From: Mortierella sp. BCC40632
Lineage: Eukaryota; Mortierellomycota; Mortierellomycetes; Mortierellales; Mortierellaceae
NCBI GenBank assembly: GCA_011634665.1
Contig: WAEK01000007.1
Coordinates: forward strand, 394,001 to 458,000
Direction of reading: 5' to 3'
DNA: 64,000 nucleotides
The notes under the pieces are model-generated. The model had not been told where the DNA came from. It made no database searches and was given only the letters and a program-made list of their open reading frames with translations. Positions 20,760 through 40,383 of the stretch are shown here, one piece after another. The position numbers and the translations under genes were made by a program. Position 1 is the stretch's first letter; each line of letters starts with the position of its first letter.

Positions 20760-22345
20760 AAAACACATTTGAAGAAAAGGTGGAGGAGAATGGGGACATG
20801 GAGATAGATGCTGAAGCGATGATGGGAGTTGAGTCAGAGGATGAGCCGTCGGTAGGCAGAAGGAAGGAGAGACAGATGGCAGTGGCGGAGGGATCGAGAG
20901 CGGCAATGGAAAGAAGGATGGAGGAGGAGGAATGAGGAGAAAGGGAAAGGAGAGGGGAGAGAGGCGAGAAGCGTGGAACGAGCGAAAGCGATCTCCTTGT
21001 TGTATCGAGGACAGTATATCTAGAACCGCCACCCCGCCAGAACAAGATACCAAGGTGAAGCTTGATAACGAAGGGGTTGTAGATCAGTTCACACATCTGG
21101 TAACCAACAGAGCCTCGACGCTACCCAGGAGACGGCAGAGAGCAAACCTGGCAGGGCTTTGGGCGGTTTTAGCAAAAGTGGTCCAGGAAAGACAGGGTGC
21201 AGTAGAAGTTACATGGGCCCGAGGCCATGGCGACAATAGAGGCAAGGTCCAAGCCGATAGAGTGGCTACGGCGGCTGTAACAGAGGCGACCAAGCCTTGG
21301 AAAGTCGATATGGGTGCGCAGGATGAGCTCATTCTGTTGGCCAAGTGTGCAGGAACAGAGATTGAACTTGATGTCCGTCAATTTTTAAAGCGACAGACAA
21401 CGATGAGGAGACACCAGACATGGATGGCCCAACGCAGGACAAAGAGAGCTGTACCAAACATGGAGGATGTAGACTGGCGATCAACACTAGCAATTATCCA
21501 CCACAATCAACAAGTGCACACGTTCTTCAGTAGCACTAAAGACACACATCATTGGACCCACAGGATAAAAAAACTTTTTGGTATGATGCCTACTGGGAAA
21601 GTTATGTAAGTCTGACACCAAGAAGTGTACCCAGATGGGCGGTGTAGGCTCTGTGACTAAGGAGCGTGAGAGAAGCGTTCAGATGGGTTAGGTCCGTGGC
21701 CACAGTGACAACCAAGGGAACATCCTTGCCGATAAGGCAAATGCAGGCGTGCGTACCGATCCATGGAAGGTAGATCTGAGTGCACAGGGTGAGCTAAACC
21801 TGGTAGCTAGGTGTGAGGGAGTCAGTATCGAGATCGACATTCGTCAATTCTTGAAACGACAGACAACGATAAGGAGACACCAAGCCTGGCTAGGACAGAA
21901 GAGGACGACAGGCGCCGAGTACACACCTTTTACAGCAGCATGAAGGACACAACACAACGCACACATTCTTTCAAGGTGACAAAGGGAGTGGCAGCTGAAA
22001 TATCGCATCGGTTTGTGAATCACATCCAGGAACAAGCAACACAAGTGCTTTGGAAGAAGCGGTGTGAAGCGACTATCGAGTGGGAGCAGCTCAACGGAAC
22101 CTCCGCTCGAGAAAAAAAGATGCCCTACTGTTGTGGATCACAGCACAGCCCTCCTGCCTGCTAGGTTTTGGTGGGGCTCTGCCTTACCTGTCAGAGTCCT
22201 TTTCTCCTTTTTTATTTAACAGAGCTAGATGTAATAAATGAACACTGTGGTGTAGTAAATAGGACTGGGCGATCTTCTGACCCCTGGGCCAGGAGGGTAT
22301 AAGTGGTGTCCCTCGACACCATTCAATAAAGAGCAGTTTGTTTTC
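20760..22345 (+). pseudogene. LINE (non-LTR retrotransposon) 3' remnants with RNase H, duplicated
   Basis: A fragment at about 21050-21610 encodes the end of an RNase H domain of fungal LINE type (TRASTLPRRRQR-like stretch, then VEVTWARGHGDNRGKVQADR) and a tail with FLKRQTTMRRHQ. A second copy at about 21690-21960 repeats this (GHSDNQGNILADKANAG, then FLKRQTTIRRHQAW), with stops and shifts. Downstream (about 21976-22100) is a conserved C-terminal block with ATQVLWKKRCEATIEWE, and an AATAAA near 22325. No intact frame remains. Confidence 0.6.
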
Positions 22346-22539
22346 TTCCTTTTATTTTCCCGATCCGTTTGTGAATACTCACCGTCTGGAGCAGGTCCAC
22401 TCGTCCGCTCGCCCCGGGGGTGCGGTCCTGTAGCTAGATATTGTTCATTTGCGAGTTTTTTCTCTTACCTTGTTCTCTCTCTTAGAACGGTGATACGCGT
22501 CGTGATCAGTATGTTTCCCTCTTCTATGCTGGCAATCCC

Positions 22540-24000
22540 CTTTCCCAATTGGTCTCACACGCCTGCCTGCCAAGCAGCGCGAGCTCTTTCCCCCTGTGCT
22601 GGTCCTCTACGCCGCAACACCATCTTCCTTTCTCGTTAATAGAATCGACCAGATATTTCACTACTAAGGGAGCCAGAGCAAAATGGAGTGATGGCTATGG
22701 TTTCCTTTGCGCTCCTGGTGCATTCCCATGTGGAGCACTTATTGAAGGATATGAGGGGAGACATTGTTCAGGGACCCAAGCTGACATGGAAGCAGCAGAT
22801 GCCCGCTTGCTAGACAGTCTGGCAACAAAGGAGCAACAGCGCGACATCTGGGACGAGGTCATACGACTGATAGACGAGTGGGATCCCAGTGGAGTTGACA
22901 AGGCAAATAAAGAGGCGAGAGATAGGTTCGAGGCACAAATAGCGACCAGGTCCGAGGGGTCAGGGGACCCAGTGGATTATTTTGGTGAGGAGCACCCACC
23001 AGAGCAATAATCCATGTTTTTTTTTTTTTAAAAAAAAAATGCTTTATACAGTGAGTCCTCGGCCAATAGTCAACGACCAAACCAAATAAACACTATCTGC
23101 TAGTGTCTACCAGACCGCCACTGTGAATACTTCATCTTCTCTCTCAGAACCGCCACCTGGCGATTCCACCCATTCGCTCCATGAATGAAGCTGTGGTTTT
23201 CTCACAAAGACTCTGCCGTAGAGCTTTATCTCCATCCTTACTCGTCTCTGCACAGCAATAATCAATGTTGTAGATCAACATTTGAATGTCTAGTGAAAAG
23301 CAATAGGAATCTAAAATTGACAGCCAAGGAGACGTTTATAGGTGGTCTACTGCCAAGTTGCAGACAGCGTTTTTACTCTGAAGGCGGACTGTTCAAGGCT
23401 AGTATAAACACAAGCTCTGTCCCTAGAAAAAAATAAAAAGACGGATCGCATCTCACCGACTTCACCTTCCCCAAAGTTTAATTTTTCTCAATCAAGAGTC
23501 TCAATTTCTTACGCGGGACTCCTGACCATGCGCCTAATCAGCCTGAGGGCGGATCGACACTTCCAACAACCTTCTGGACCTTTGGCTCGCTCTGCCGTAG
23601 CCTAACACCAGCAAATCCGCCTACGATATGGGCCCCTATGTTCTCACTCCCCAAAAAAGTGGCAGCAGCCATTATAAACCGTTTTGTCCGTTTCATCGAA
23701 GGAAAGGCATCCGAGGTCCTATGGAAGGACAAATGTGAGGCAACTGTAGCGTGGGAAGCACGACATGGAATTACTCCCGGGAAAAAGAAAGGCACTTTTC
23801 AAGGAGCGCGAGGACGATAGATCGATAGTGATGGTTTCTTATGCCCTGCTGGTGCATGCCGTCGTGGAGCACCCTTAGCTGATCACCTCGAGCAACGCTG
23901 CTCTGGTGCTCAGAACGATACGGCATCTGCTGATGCCACCTTGCTGGATAGTCTAGCAGGCAGGCGACATTTGGAGGTAATGGAGAGGATGGAGAGAATT
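22540..24000 (+). pseudogene. Further diverged copies of the LINE C-terminal/3' region
   Basis: 22675-23010 encodes a piece with DGYGFLCAPGAFPCGALIEG and ADARLLDSLATK. 23638-23820 encodes a relative of the ATQVLWKKRCEATIEWE block (ASEVLWKDKCEATVAWE). 23820-23990 repeats, with stops, the cysteine-containing piece seen at 22690. The order therefore suggests two or more partial elements end to end, one ending near the T13A10 tract at 23017-23039. Confidence 0.5.
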
Positions 24001-24169
24001 CCTTTCCGGTGACAGTCTGCCTTTTCAACCTTTTAATCGTCTTGAAAAAGACGGCAATCGTTGCGCGGGGCTTCGGCAACGTGGGCTGTTATGGTATTAT
24101 AGAGGACTACCACCGCTCCGCGGTGGCCGTGGCTATTTTAGTTTAGTTTAGTCTTAGCCCACAGAAGCT

Positions 24170-24203
<34 letters not shown>

Positions 24204-25108
24204 GACGCCAAGGTAGCTGTGGAGATTTCTCCGTCTTGAACTATCCGCTGAAACAGAAGTTGAACCTCAAGGGGGCATACAATGAAGCAGATCGTACTGT
24301 GCACGAGTACTGCCTTGGAAAGAGAAAGCTGGAGGTGATAGAGCGGCTGGGGATTTGGAAAAAAGTGTTAGCGATGGACCAAGAGGGCTAAAAGACGACG
24401 AATGAGCGCAACGGGCCACGCAGGGAGATGGCATTACCGCCATTCGTGCGACATGGGTGATGTCGATCAGGGTATCTGAATAATATGGTTTCTATAGTAT
24501 GCATTTGTGAACAGAAAAGTTCGCTATTGCTCCAGGTGGCAACAGGGCTGGCTAGCTCTGGGTTTACTTTAAACTCACCCTTATGCGGAGTCTTTGTTAG
24601 AAAAAAGAAAAAAAAAAGCACTCCACCGACTGTTCTCCAGGTTGGGGCCAGACTAGCTCTTTGTCTACGTAGTACGTAATACGTAGTATCTTTAAAAAAA
24701 AAATAGTGGGTTTCTCTATCGACAAGGAGATTGGGCGAATGACACTCTGCAGTTGCGGATATTTAAACTCAAAGAATACACCTCACGCAGCGTCAGCCCA
24801 TCTTTGAGATGACTGGATCAAAGACGCACCCAACTGTCCACGTCGAGTCCAATTGGGCCATCCATGTCCATTTATGCTGTATCATAGAAAGTGGGTACGA
24901 TCAACCCCTTTGTTCATGATGTGCAAGGCCAAAGATTCTGAATCGAAGTATCTTAATACTCGTTTAAAAGAGCGTCCCTCTCTTTCCCCTCAGACGGAAA
25001 TAACAGACAGTACCTCAATTTGGCCAGACTAGAAACTGTCGGGTCATTCATTTATTTTTTTTTTTTCGGTTCAGGCTACTTCTGCTCTATTCATTTCCCC
25101 CTTTTTTT
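24001..25108. other. Gene-free degenerate stretch
   Basis: No gene is recognised. It holds a T20A13 homopolymer pair (24171-24203), a small palindromic cluster of TACGTA motifs (about 24664-24688) and possible eroded LINE sequence. The last bases are the 3' flank of the minus-strand UPF0145 gene. Confidence 0.35.
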
Positions 25109-25849
25109 TTATTGTTGCTTCCCAGTATGAGGAGCAAAAGGCTGCGGGTTTCCTGCTACATGCTGAGGCGCAGGGGAGTACTGCGCGCCTACTGTTACTT
25201 GCTGCTCTGGAACCAATGTCACGGCGGTTCCGTACGCCATCACTTCTGTCATTCCCTAAAACATCCAAACAAGTCAGTCCAGTTAGGTTTAATTCATACT
25301 GACTAACAGACGCTGCAAGAGATATTGAGAAGGAGAAAGCCAAGGCCCTACCTCCAAGACTTCTTGACCAGTAAAGTTAATGCCAATGACAGCTATTGAA
25401 AAAAAAAAAGAAAAAAAAAAAGGTCCACCATGAGAACATCTTGTTAGAGGCGTTGTTCTTTGCGCATAATTGTGTCCATCTATCATTTGAGCATCCTTAT
25501 TACCATTGCCACCAACTGCAGCCGCATGCTCCAGGAGTCGAACAAAGGCAGTTTCACGAGCCTTCTCGGCCATCTCGATAAAGGTCGAGCTCTCGCCTCC
25601 TCCAATCGAAGCGAATGCGCCAAAGATTGCTTTGCCCGCATTGGGTGTTCGGACGGTCAGGCCGCGGACAATACCATGATTTTGAACGATTGTATATCCC
25701 GGCAAAGTGAATCTATGAAAGGGGCGAAGAAGAGGTGTTTCCTATGTCAGTAGTCTGAAAACAAATCTACTCGAGTAGGCAATAGACAGACAGAGAGCTT
25801 ACGCAGTCGTAGTGAAGCGACGGTCGACAGCGCGAGTAGCAGTAGCCAT
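25109..25849 (-). CDS. UPF0145 / YbjQ-like family protein
   Basis: Small cytosolic-type protein of a family best known from bacteria (YbjQ, DUF74), whose function is not established. Four exons on the minus strand. Exon 1 is 25849-25803. Exon 2 starts at 25712 and ends at the GTAATAAG donor near 25505. Exon 3 is a short piece reading AVIGINFTGQEVLE near 25355-25395. Exon 4 runs from near 25255 to the stop at 25109. Phases agree. The family hallmarks are GLTVRTPNAGK, an IGGGES stretch, EMAEKARETAFVRLLEHA, AVIGINF and the closing VMAYGTAV, followed by a Gln/Pro-rich tail specific to this copy. The upstream (GA)n at 25893-25928 is a pyrimidine tract in the sense direction, probably in the promoter or 5' UTR. 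Confidence 0.82.
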
Positions 25850-25891
25850 TGAAGATAAGCTTGGTTTTTTTGTTTAGGAGAAAACTTGAGA

Positions 25892-25933
<42 letters not shown>

Positions 25934-27030
25934 GGGAGAAAATTTGTCAATTGACTGCTGGTGATTGTGGTTTGGTAGAGTGAAAGTGGAGGAGGTGTGT
26001 TGAGGTGCCGAGCAAAATTGGAGTCTTGAAGGTGTTCTTTTATAGGTGCCTGGTAAGCGGATGTGTGCCTGGCCGGCCAGTCCTTCCGCGGCAAATTTCA
26101 AAGGAAGCTAGCGTCGAGACCCGAGAAAGTTTAGTGACTGAATCTGTTCGTCGCGTTTGTAGAAAGGCTGTAGCTCAATATAGTCAGAGGGGTAGTCTTC
26201 GGTTGAAGAAGTTAAAAAGCCTAATAATTATCCTCAGCCCCCCTCTCCGCCACCCATGCTACAGCCCAAGTTTTCAGTGGGGGAAGTGATTTTCTTGTTA
26301 AGCGACAGCCTAACTCATCCTCGTCTCCGCCACGCCGCCACGCCGCCACACCGCCACCCCGTTCACAGCAACAGTATACGCCTGCTCACCCATTGCATGC
26401 ATAACGAATCCAATGGCCAGTTGCTTTTGTGCCCCTGGGACACGAATCTTTAGACACAAGGTTTCCTGGATATCCGAGACTGCACTTTTTACTTCAACTT
26501 TTATGGTACCTCTTTGCCCCAACATGGGTCACTTTATATACTTTAGTGGTATCGGAGTGCACAGATCAAGGATTTAGTATCCTTTTCTCTCCTTCCCCAG
26601 TTCTTGCATGCCCTATTGTTCGCACTGAGCTCGATCTTGACAGTTAACCTTTCTTTCCAGGGTAGCCAGGCTTGAGGATGTTTTCACTTTTTCCTGATAA
26701 CTACTTTCCTGTCAATGCTTACCCTGCCTGGTACCACTGGGGAGGCGATGTTTTTGCAGGAGAGGAGGGGGAGGCGTGGTAGGAAGTGACGCAGGTGTTG
26801 CATTTATATAATGAGCTAGGGCGACATTGGCTGTGTTCTCGCACGTTGGAATGATGTTGTCCTATCCTAGAAACGCAACACAACACAACCGGATCCCTCA
26901 GATGAAATCAGCTGTAGAGCGAGTAGGCTTAGCCTCCAGGCTGGGAGGGGGTTTAAAAGTGTGGGTGGCTCGAGAAGTGCTACCCACCATCTAGCTCCTC
27001 TCAACAGTCACCAAGCAAGCTATCCATTCA
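25850..27030. other. Shared upstream region of the UPF0145 gene and F-box gene 1
   Basis: Divergent promoter interval. It has the (GA)n tract at 25893-25928 and a CCGCCAC-type repeat patch at about 26326-26358. It also has a TATTTATA-like element at about 26805, and TTTAAAAG about 80 bases before the F-box start. No gene is supported. Confidence 0.4.
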
Positions 27031-28569
27031 ATGGAACAAGTTATTTGCCCAGTAGAACAAGCTCTTGCCCTTCCAGAGATCCTAGAGAACATCGGGCGTT
27101 TTCTTGACTTCAAAGACCTTCATTCGTGCCGACTCGTTTCCAAGCTCTGGGCTGAGTCCATGAAACAGTTTTTTTGGTGGACATTTAGCGCCCGAAGGGG
27201 TTCCCAGACGGACCGCCACCGTCAAGGCCTGTCCAAGTTCGGTTATCTCATTCGGGAGCTCCACATTTACGAAGGGGCTAAACAAGACTCTGCTCTCGAA
27301 GAGTACTGCACTAAGCTGCGCGATCTAGTGATCAGATCCCGCTATCAAGGCGAGCATCTAATTCGGAGGAATCAGCAAAGTTTGAGGTCGTTCCGGGATA
27401 GTTGGGATTATCCATTACCCAACTCTGCTAGGCTAGCACTTTTCCAATGCCCTAATGTGGATTCTCTGACGCTTCACTCAGTTGTACTTCCAGACAGAGT
27501 TTCATTCTCGCCCTTTGCTGAGGCATGCACACGTCTGACAAGCCTGACCCTTGGTGTGATTCAATGGGATTTTCTGGAGGACCCAGCAAGTCCCAAACGT
27601 ATTGCCTTTCCTAAACTCGAGCGCCTCACTGTATTTCATGTCCGAACGTTCGAGAGCTTCAAAGTCAACCTACTGGATCAGTGTCCCAACTTAAAGACCC
27701 TTGTATGTACAAAACCAGGTTCGATGCCGTTCAAGGAGTTTATGGATGGTATCATTGCAGCTTGTCCGCGACTTGATGTTCTTTGGATCCCAGAGGGTAT
27801 ATTATTGCCAAAGGACACGGAAATTGAGGCGGTCTTCAAAGCACTCCCACCCATGAAGTTTTTCCAGCTCAATGGCAGTCCAAGTTCGAGACCAGCAGTT
27901 CAAAACTATGCTTCTTTCCTACATCCACATCATGCCACTCTCAGGGCAGTGGAGTTGAGCTCCAATTGGACGAGCGCGCAAATCCAAAAACTATTGTGTT
28001 CATGTCCCAACCTCCGAGCCGTCTTTGGATATGGTACGCTCTCTGCCAGTGATCTCGGTTCGACTACAGAATGGGTTTGCTCAAAACTTGAGTGTTTCCG
28101 GATGAGGATACCCGCTTTTACTGTCCCGGAACTATCAGAGGAACGACGCGTGGTCTTTCGTCGACTCGCTCGACTGTCTCAACTTCAATCTCTTGAGCTG
28201 GCCGTCCTTTATCCCTATGATGAGTCAATCTATTCATCACCGACCTACGGCTTTCGTCTGGGAGAAGGACTCGAATTACTGGAGCCTCTCAAGATGCTGC
28301 AACAGTGCTGTCTACCATATCTAGAGCCTGGTCTCCAGACAAGTGATGTCGAGTGGATGATTCGATCTTGGCCAAGACTGACATCTTTTTGTGCAAAACT
28401 CCACCCTAACACGGAGGAGAACGAGCGACTATGGAGTATTTTTCATAGCCACGGCATCTGGGACAAGTTGTCGGATCGTCCGCGATATCAAAATAGACCG
28501 CGTGAAGAATTGAGAGTCAAGTGTATTATCGAGTACGCTGATGAGGACTATCGATACACGCAAGTGTAG
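27031..28569 (+). CDS. F-box protein with LRR-like repeats (copy 1)
   Basis: Predicted substrate-recognition subunit of an SCF ubiquitin ligase. Single exon, 512 residues. The N-terminal F-box is at about residues 12-55 (ALPEILENIGRFLDFKDLHS, then CRLVSKLWAES), where Skp1 would bind. The rest is an irregular leucine-rich solenoid with recurrent CPNL/CPRL units (DQCPNLKTLVC, AACPRLDVLWIP, CSCPNLRAVFG), the likely substrate side. The C-terminus ends IEYADEDYRYTQV, matching the end of copy 2 (VEYIDKDYHAIPI). Large F-box families of this layout are typical of Mortierellomycota and related early-diverging fungi. The target cannot be inferred. The start is well placed, with no upstream in-frame alternative needed. 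Confidence 0.85.
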   Translation: MEQVICPVEQALALPEILENIGRFLDFKDLHSCRLVSKLWAESMKQFFWWTFSARRGSQTDRHRQGLSKFGYLIRELHIYEGAKQDSALEEYCTKLRDLVIRSRYQGEHLIRRNQQSLRSFRDSWDYPLPNSARLALFQCPNVDSLTLHSVVLPDRVSFSPFAEACTRLTSLTLGVIQWDFLEDPASPKRIAFPKLERLTVFHVRTFESFKVNLLDQCPNLKTLVCTKPGSMPFKEFMDGIIAACPRLDVLWIPEGILLPKDTEIEAVFKALPPMKFFQLNGSPSSRPAVQNYASFLHPHHATLRAVELSSNWTSAQIQKLLCSCPNLRAVFGYGTLSASDLGSTTEWVCSKLECFRMRIPAFTVPELSEERRVVFRRLARLSQLQSLELAVLYPYDESIYSSPTYGFRLGEGLELLEPLKMLQQCCLPYLEPGLQTSDVEWMIRSWPRLTSFCAKLHPNTEENERLWSIFHSHGIWDKLSDRPRYQNRPREELRVKCIIEYADEDYRYTQV

Positions 28570-29170
28570 TTTACTTTCACAAACATGAAGACACTGCCCA
28601 CATGAGATTGACTTTTGTCAATGTTTTTATACTTTGAGTAGAGTCCTATTTGAACAGCACTGGTTCTGGCTCTAGAGAGAGAGAGAGAGAGTAAAACTAT
28701 AGCCTGTGGTTGTCAGTCTACCTCCAATATACAAAGGGCTATTGATGCCGTACCTAGTGCTCAATGGTACATCAAAAGGGTGACTGTATGAAAGCAACGT
28801 CCTCGGTGTGATAGAATATGGGGTTGGATTATCTAGAGGTTTTGTCTGCTCCGCCTCCAAGTTCATTCTATCCCATCTCCTCTCTTCCATGAACTAGTAA
28901 ACATGCCTCAAAGTTATAAGACACCCGCAGACATAAGAGACTGTCCGTTGAACCACACAGACAAATGCTAATAATGAATTCAGCCTACTGGAGCAATCCA
29001 TCCGTGGGCCTGTTTGTTCTTTTGCAGAACAAACCATGTCTTCCCAACTGGGGCGCAGCTGAGCGAGCTGTCCATTGCCAATGTAATTTTACATAGAGAC
29101 TTGAGCGGAAGTGGAGCTCTTGGACCAGATGGGGCCAAAGTTACTCTCTGGGCTGAGTCTGAGATATGCA

Positions 29171-29210
<40 letters not shown>

Positions 29211-29354
29211 AAGTGAGTGCCTAGACCTTTGAGCAAATAAAAGGGAGAAGGGAAGGGCGATACAAATTCACACACCCCTTCCCAAACCCACACATGCTCT
29301 TGCTCCACCAACCAACCTCTAGCCGACCAGACCTAACATTCTTGAGCATTTCAA
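28570..29354. other. Spacer between the two F-box genes
   Basis: 3' flank of copy 1 with a short (GA)n (28675-28692) and promoter of copy 2. It includes a T36 run (29172-29208), about 145 bases before the copy 2 start. No gene is seen. Confidence 0.4.
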
Positions 29355-30851
29355 ATGGAACGAGCGCTTGCCATTCAGGAAATCTGGGACAGCATTGGTG
29401 ATTTTCTTGATCGGAAGGCACTCTGTGCATGTGCGCGTGTTTCCAAGCAATGGAACCATCTTGCGATCCCACTTCTCTGGCAATCTATGCAGCTGAAGAA
29501 TACATTCATGGACACTAATCTCGGGCCGGCCATGGCTAGCCATGGTCATTACATTCGGGATCTTCAACTCTACCGACCTTTTGAAAAGGTCGAATACATC
29601 AAACCCTGTGCTCAGGTCCGGCATCTGGTAGTCGATATTGCTACTCAAAATTATAGTAGTTCGCGGTGTCAGGAACAGAACCTAATCGTCGTCCAGAGCA
29701 ATGTCAAGACCCTTCAATCCTACCGACATGGATGGGCCTGTACCCCTAGTCGACCCATTCTCCTGACTATTCTCCGCGCCCCCAACCTAGATCGCCTTGT
29801 CCTTGGATCGATCGCACTTACGAAACGCAAGGTCTGCTATGCCTTTATGGAGGCCTGTACAAGGCTCCGGAGTCTAACTCTTCGAGCAATCAACATCTCG
29901 AAAACAGGGGAAGGATGGGCCAAGGAATTCACTTTTGACAAGCTGGAACGACTCGCAGTGTATTATTCAGATTTCGATGTTGCACCCCGCCTATTCAGCT
30001 TTAGTCCAAATCTGAGAACCCTGGTCATTTCAGTCCAACATCGACAACCTGTCTGTGTATTGATGCAGGCCATCATAGAGTCCTGTCGAAAGCTCGAGAT
30101 ACTCTGGATCGATGGGTGGTTCGAGCCATCGGATGATACAGTCGTGATTGATTTGGTCAAGGCACTCCCTCCCATGAAGTTGATTCGACTGGGGAATATT
30201 TTCAACCATGGTCCATCTATCCCTGTCCTTGTTAAATCGTTTGCATTCCATTTCACAACTCTGGAGGCTATTGAGGTCGACCAAAGTTGGCCAAGCTCTC
30301 ATATCCAAAAGATTCTTGTGTCCTGTCCTAACCTTCGAGCTATCCAGGGTCGTGGCGGTGTTCTTTCTATCCAGGACATCAAGAAGGATACCCCTTGGGT
30401 CTGTACCAAACTCGAGCATTTTCAATTGAAGATAAATGGACTTTTCGATCCTGAACAGGAAGATGCCAAATGGGCATTTTTCCAACAGCTGGGTAAAATG
30501 GATCAACTGGTTTCCCTGGAAATAGGTGCTGTTGACTCGAATTGGTTAGAGATTCCTGTGTACCCAGTCCTTGAGCTTAAGCTTGGAAAGGGACTCGAGT
30601 GCTTAGAGTCGTTGAAACGAATACGGTATTGTCATTTGATGACCATGCGAGTCACGATGCGACCTGAGGATGCTGAATGGATTGTGCGAGCTTGGCCAAA
30701 ACTGGAATATTTTTGGGCATTGACACCTTGTGAGAAGAACGTTAATGGCCGAGGTCTGGATCTGTTTGAAGGGTATGGTATTCCGAGAAGACTGTTTCGA
30801 AAGCATCTAGTAGAATATATTGATAAGGATTACCACGCTATTCCAATTTAG
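29355..30851 (+). CDS. F-box protein with LRR-like repeats (copy 2)
   Basis: Single exon, 498 residues, paralogue of the gene at 27031-28569 in the same orientation. The F-box is at about residues 4-45 (ALAIQEIWDSIGDFLDRKAL, then CARVSKQWN). LRR-like units follow (FSPNLRTLVIS, ESCRKLEILWID, VSCPNLRAIQG). Both copies share ALPPMK-like and LGKGLE/LGEGLE motifs and the C-terminal half pattern DAEWIVRAWPKLEYFWA versus DVEWMIRSWPRLTSFCA. They are clearly diverged, so this is an old tandem duplication. Inferred role: SCF ubiquitin ligase adaptor, target unknown. Confidence 0.85.
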   Translation: MERALAIQEIWDSIGDFLDRKALCACARVSKQWNHLAIPLLWQSMQLKNTFMDTNLGPAMASHGHYIRDLQLYRPFEKVEYIKPCAQVRHLVVDIATQNYSSSRCQEQNLIVVQSNVKTLQSYRHGWACTPSRPILLTILRAPNLDRLVLGSIALTKRKVCYAFMEACTRLRSLTLRAINISKTGEGWAKEFTFDKLERLAVYYSDFDVAPRLFSFSPNLRTLVISVQHRQPVCVLMQAIIESCRKLEILWIDGWFEPSDDTVVIDLVKALPPMKLIRLGNIFNHGPSIPVLVKSFAFHFTTLEAIEVDQSWPSSHIQKILVSCPNLRAIQGRGGVLSIQDIKKDTPWVCTKLEHFQLKINGLFDPEQEDAKWAFFQQLGKMDQLVSLEIGAVDSNWLEIPVYPVLELKLGKGLECLESLKRIRYCHLMTMRVTMRPEDAEWIVRAWPKLEYFWALTPCEKNVNGRGLDLFEGYGIPRRLFRKHLVEYIDKDYHAIPI

Positions 30852-31103
30852 AACAGCACCCTGTGAACCCTGCAGAAACCGTAAAAAAATAAAAACAAAT
30901 TTTTTTTAAAAAAAAAATTGTATGGGAATGCCTTTGGCAGGATGGTTCCTTTCTCCTGTTTCTTTTTTTAATGAAAACACTATACTACAGAGGGGAATGG
31001 GATAGGGAGGAAAGATCAGACTATATATTACTATGCGACAGGAGTGGGGCGGAGTTTTTTGGACTTGGTAAAAAGAACCAAAAAAGAAAAGGGGATATCT
31101 CAT

Positions 31104-39072
<7,969 letters not shown>

Positions 39073-40383
39073 GATGAGTGGTGGTGGTGATGGTGCTGGT
39101 AGAACCAGTGACTGTTGGAAGCGCAGTTCAGGTACGTGGAGGATAAGGGGAAACTGATCAGAATGTGTGAGAGAGAGTGCGTGAGAGAGGGAGTGATGAA
39201 GGATGATGGAATGAGTTTGGTGAATTCAGTCGGAGAGAGAGAGTGTGTGTGTGTGTGTAGGTGTGTGAGTGAGCGAGCGAGTGATGAGTCGAGTAGAGAC
39301 GATGGAATGTGGACAAGGTTGGATGCACGGAAGGATGGAGATGCAATAGAGATGAACACACATCGGATGCGATGAGAAACGCAACTGTGCCCGACTCTTT
39401 CAGGGACGACGTGACTTGTCGCGAAGAAGCCAGGAGAGAGTGAGAGTGAGAGTGAGAGTGAGAGAGCGAGTGAGAGTTGGGCAATTCAAGGGCCGCAAAA
39501 ATGAATGCAGTTCGGGCGAGAGAAGGAAGAGGATCCGCTGGGCACAGACGCACCACCGCCGAAACACTCACGTAAAAAGAGAGCAAGAGGCACAGGCACA
39601 CACACATAAACACAGCCAAAGGCGGGGATAGAGGTGTGTAAACATGTACACTCGTCTGTACTTCCATTCATCCAACCTGATTGTGGCCCCACCTCTTCTT
39701 CTTCCTCATTCTATCTCTCATTACTCTTCCTCCTGGACCCGCCGCCCCACCCTTCCAGGCCTTCCGCGGTGCGTCAAGAAAGAGCGACCGAGCGCCTCGT
39801 CTTGTCACACACGCCCACAGAATGGTGAGCGAGCATAAGTTGAGCATTGTCCATGTTTGGTGTGTGTCTTGCGAGCGGGCACAATCAGTTGAAAGGAGGA
39901 TACAGCGTCTACTGCGGTACCGTATTCCCTTTCAAGCCTCAGCCATCGAAAGGTCACGCCCCTTGCTCGGCAACGGTCTAGCCTCGGGGTCCTTTCCGAC
40001 CGTTGCCAAGACTGGTGTTCGCAAACAGCTCAAGGACGAGGAGGTGAATGGAAGATATTCATAGGAAGGAATAAGAGGCTCCGGGCACATGCTGATTATT
40101 GTAATTTCATATGCATTGCGCTGAACACAGGGCTCCTATCCTAAACCCTAACGAGACAACCATTCCATTCTCTCGCACACACACTCACGAACCTTCGTCC
40201 TTGTCGCTTATTACTTTTATCCTCTCATCACCAAGGCCTGTCCCCTCGCACAAACATCCAGCGGCCCCTCACTCTTGTCGACCTCATCATCATCTCGTCA
40301 TCAAGACCCCTTACAATCTAACACACCACCGCCCTTACCGCCTCCATCAACTACCTTTGTTTTCTCAGGAAGCTTGCCAAGGT
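39073..40383. other. Upstream region of monooxygenase 1 and left flank of the palindrome
   Basis: GA/GT-rich simple sequence at about 39160-39480. A 127-codon open frame at 39681-40064 has no recognisable domain and I do not call it. 40130-40383 is diverged from, but alignable with, the right flank of the palindrome (43625-43880) in inverted orientation. Examples are TCTCATCACCAAGGCCTGTC at about 40216 and the reverse complement of a CGTGAATGTGTCCGAGAAT-like stretch. Confidence 0.45.

Noticed and set aside
39158..39667. 169-codon minus-strand ORF rich in Ser/His
   Set aside because: Encoded by GA/GT simple sequence upstream of monooxygenase 1.
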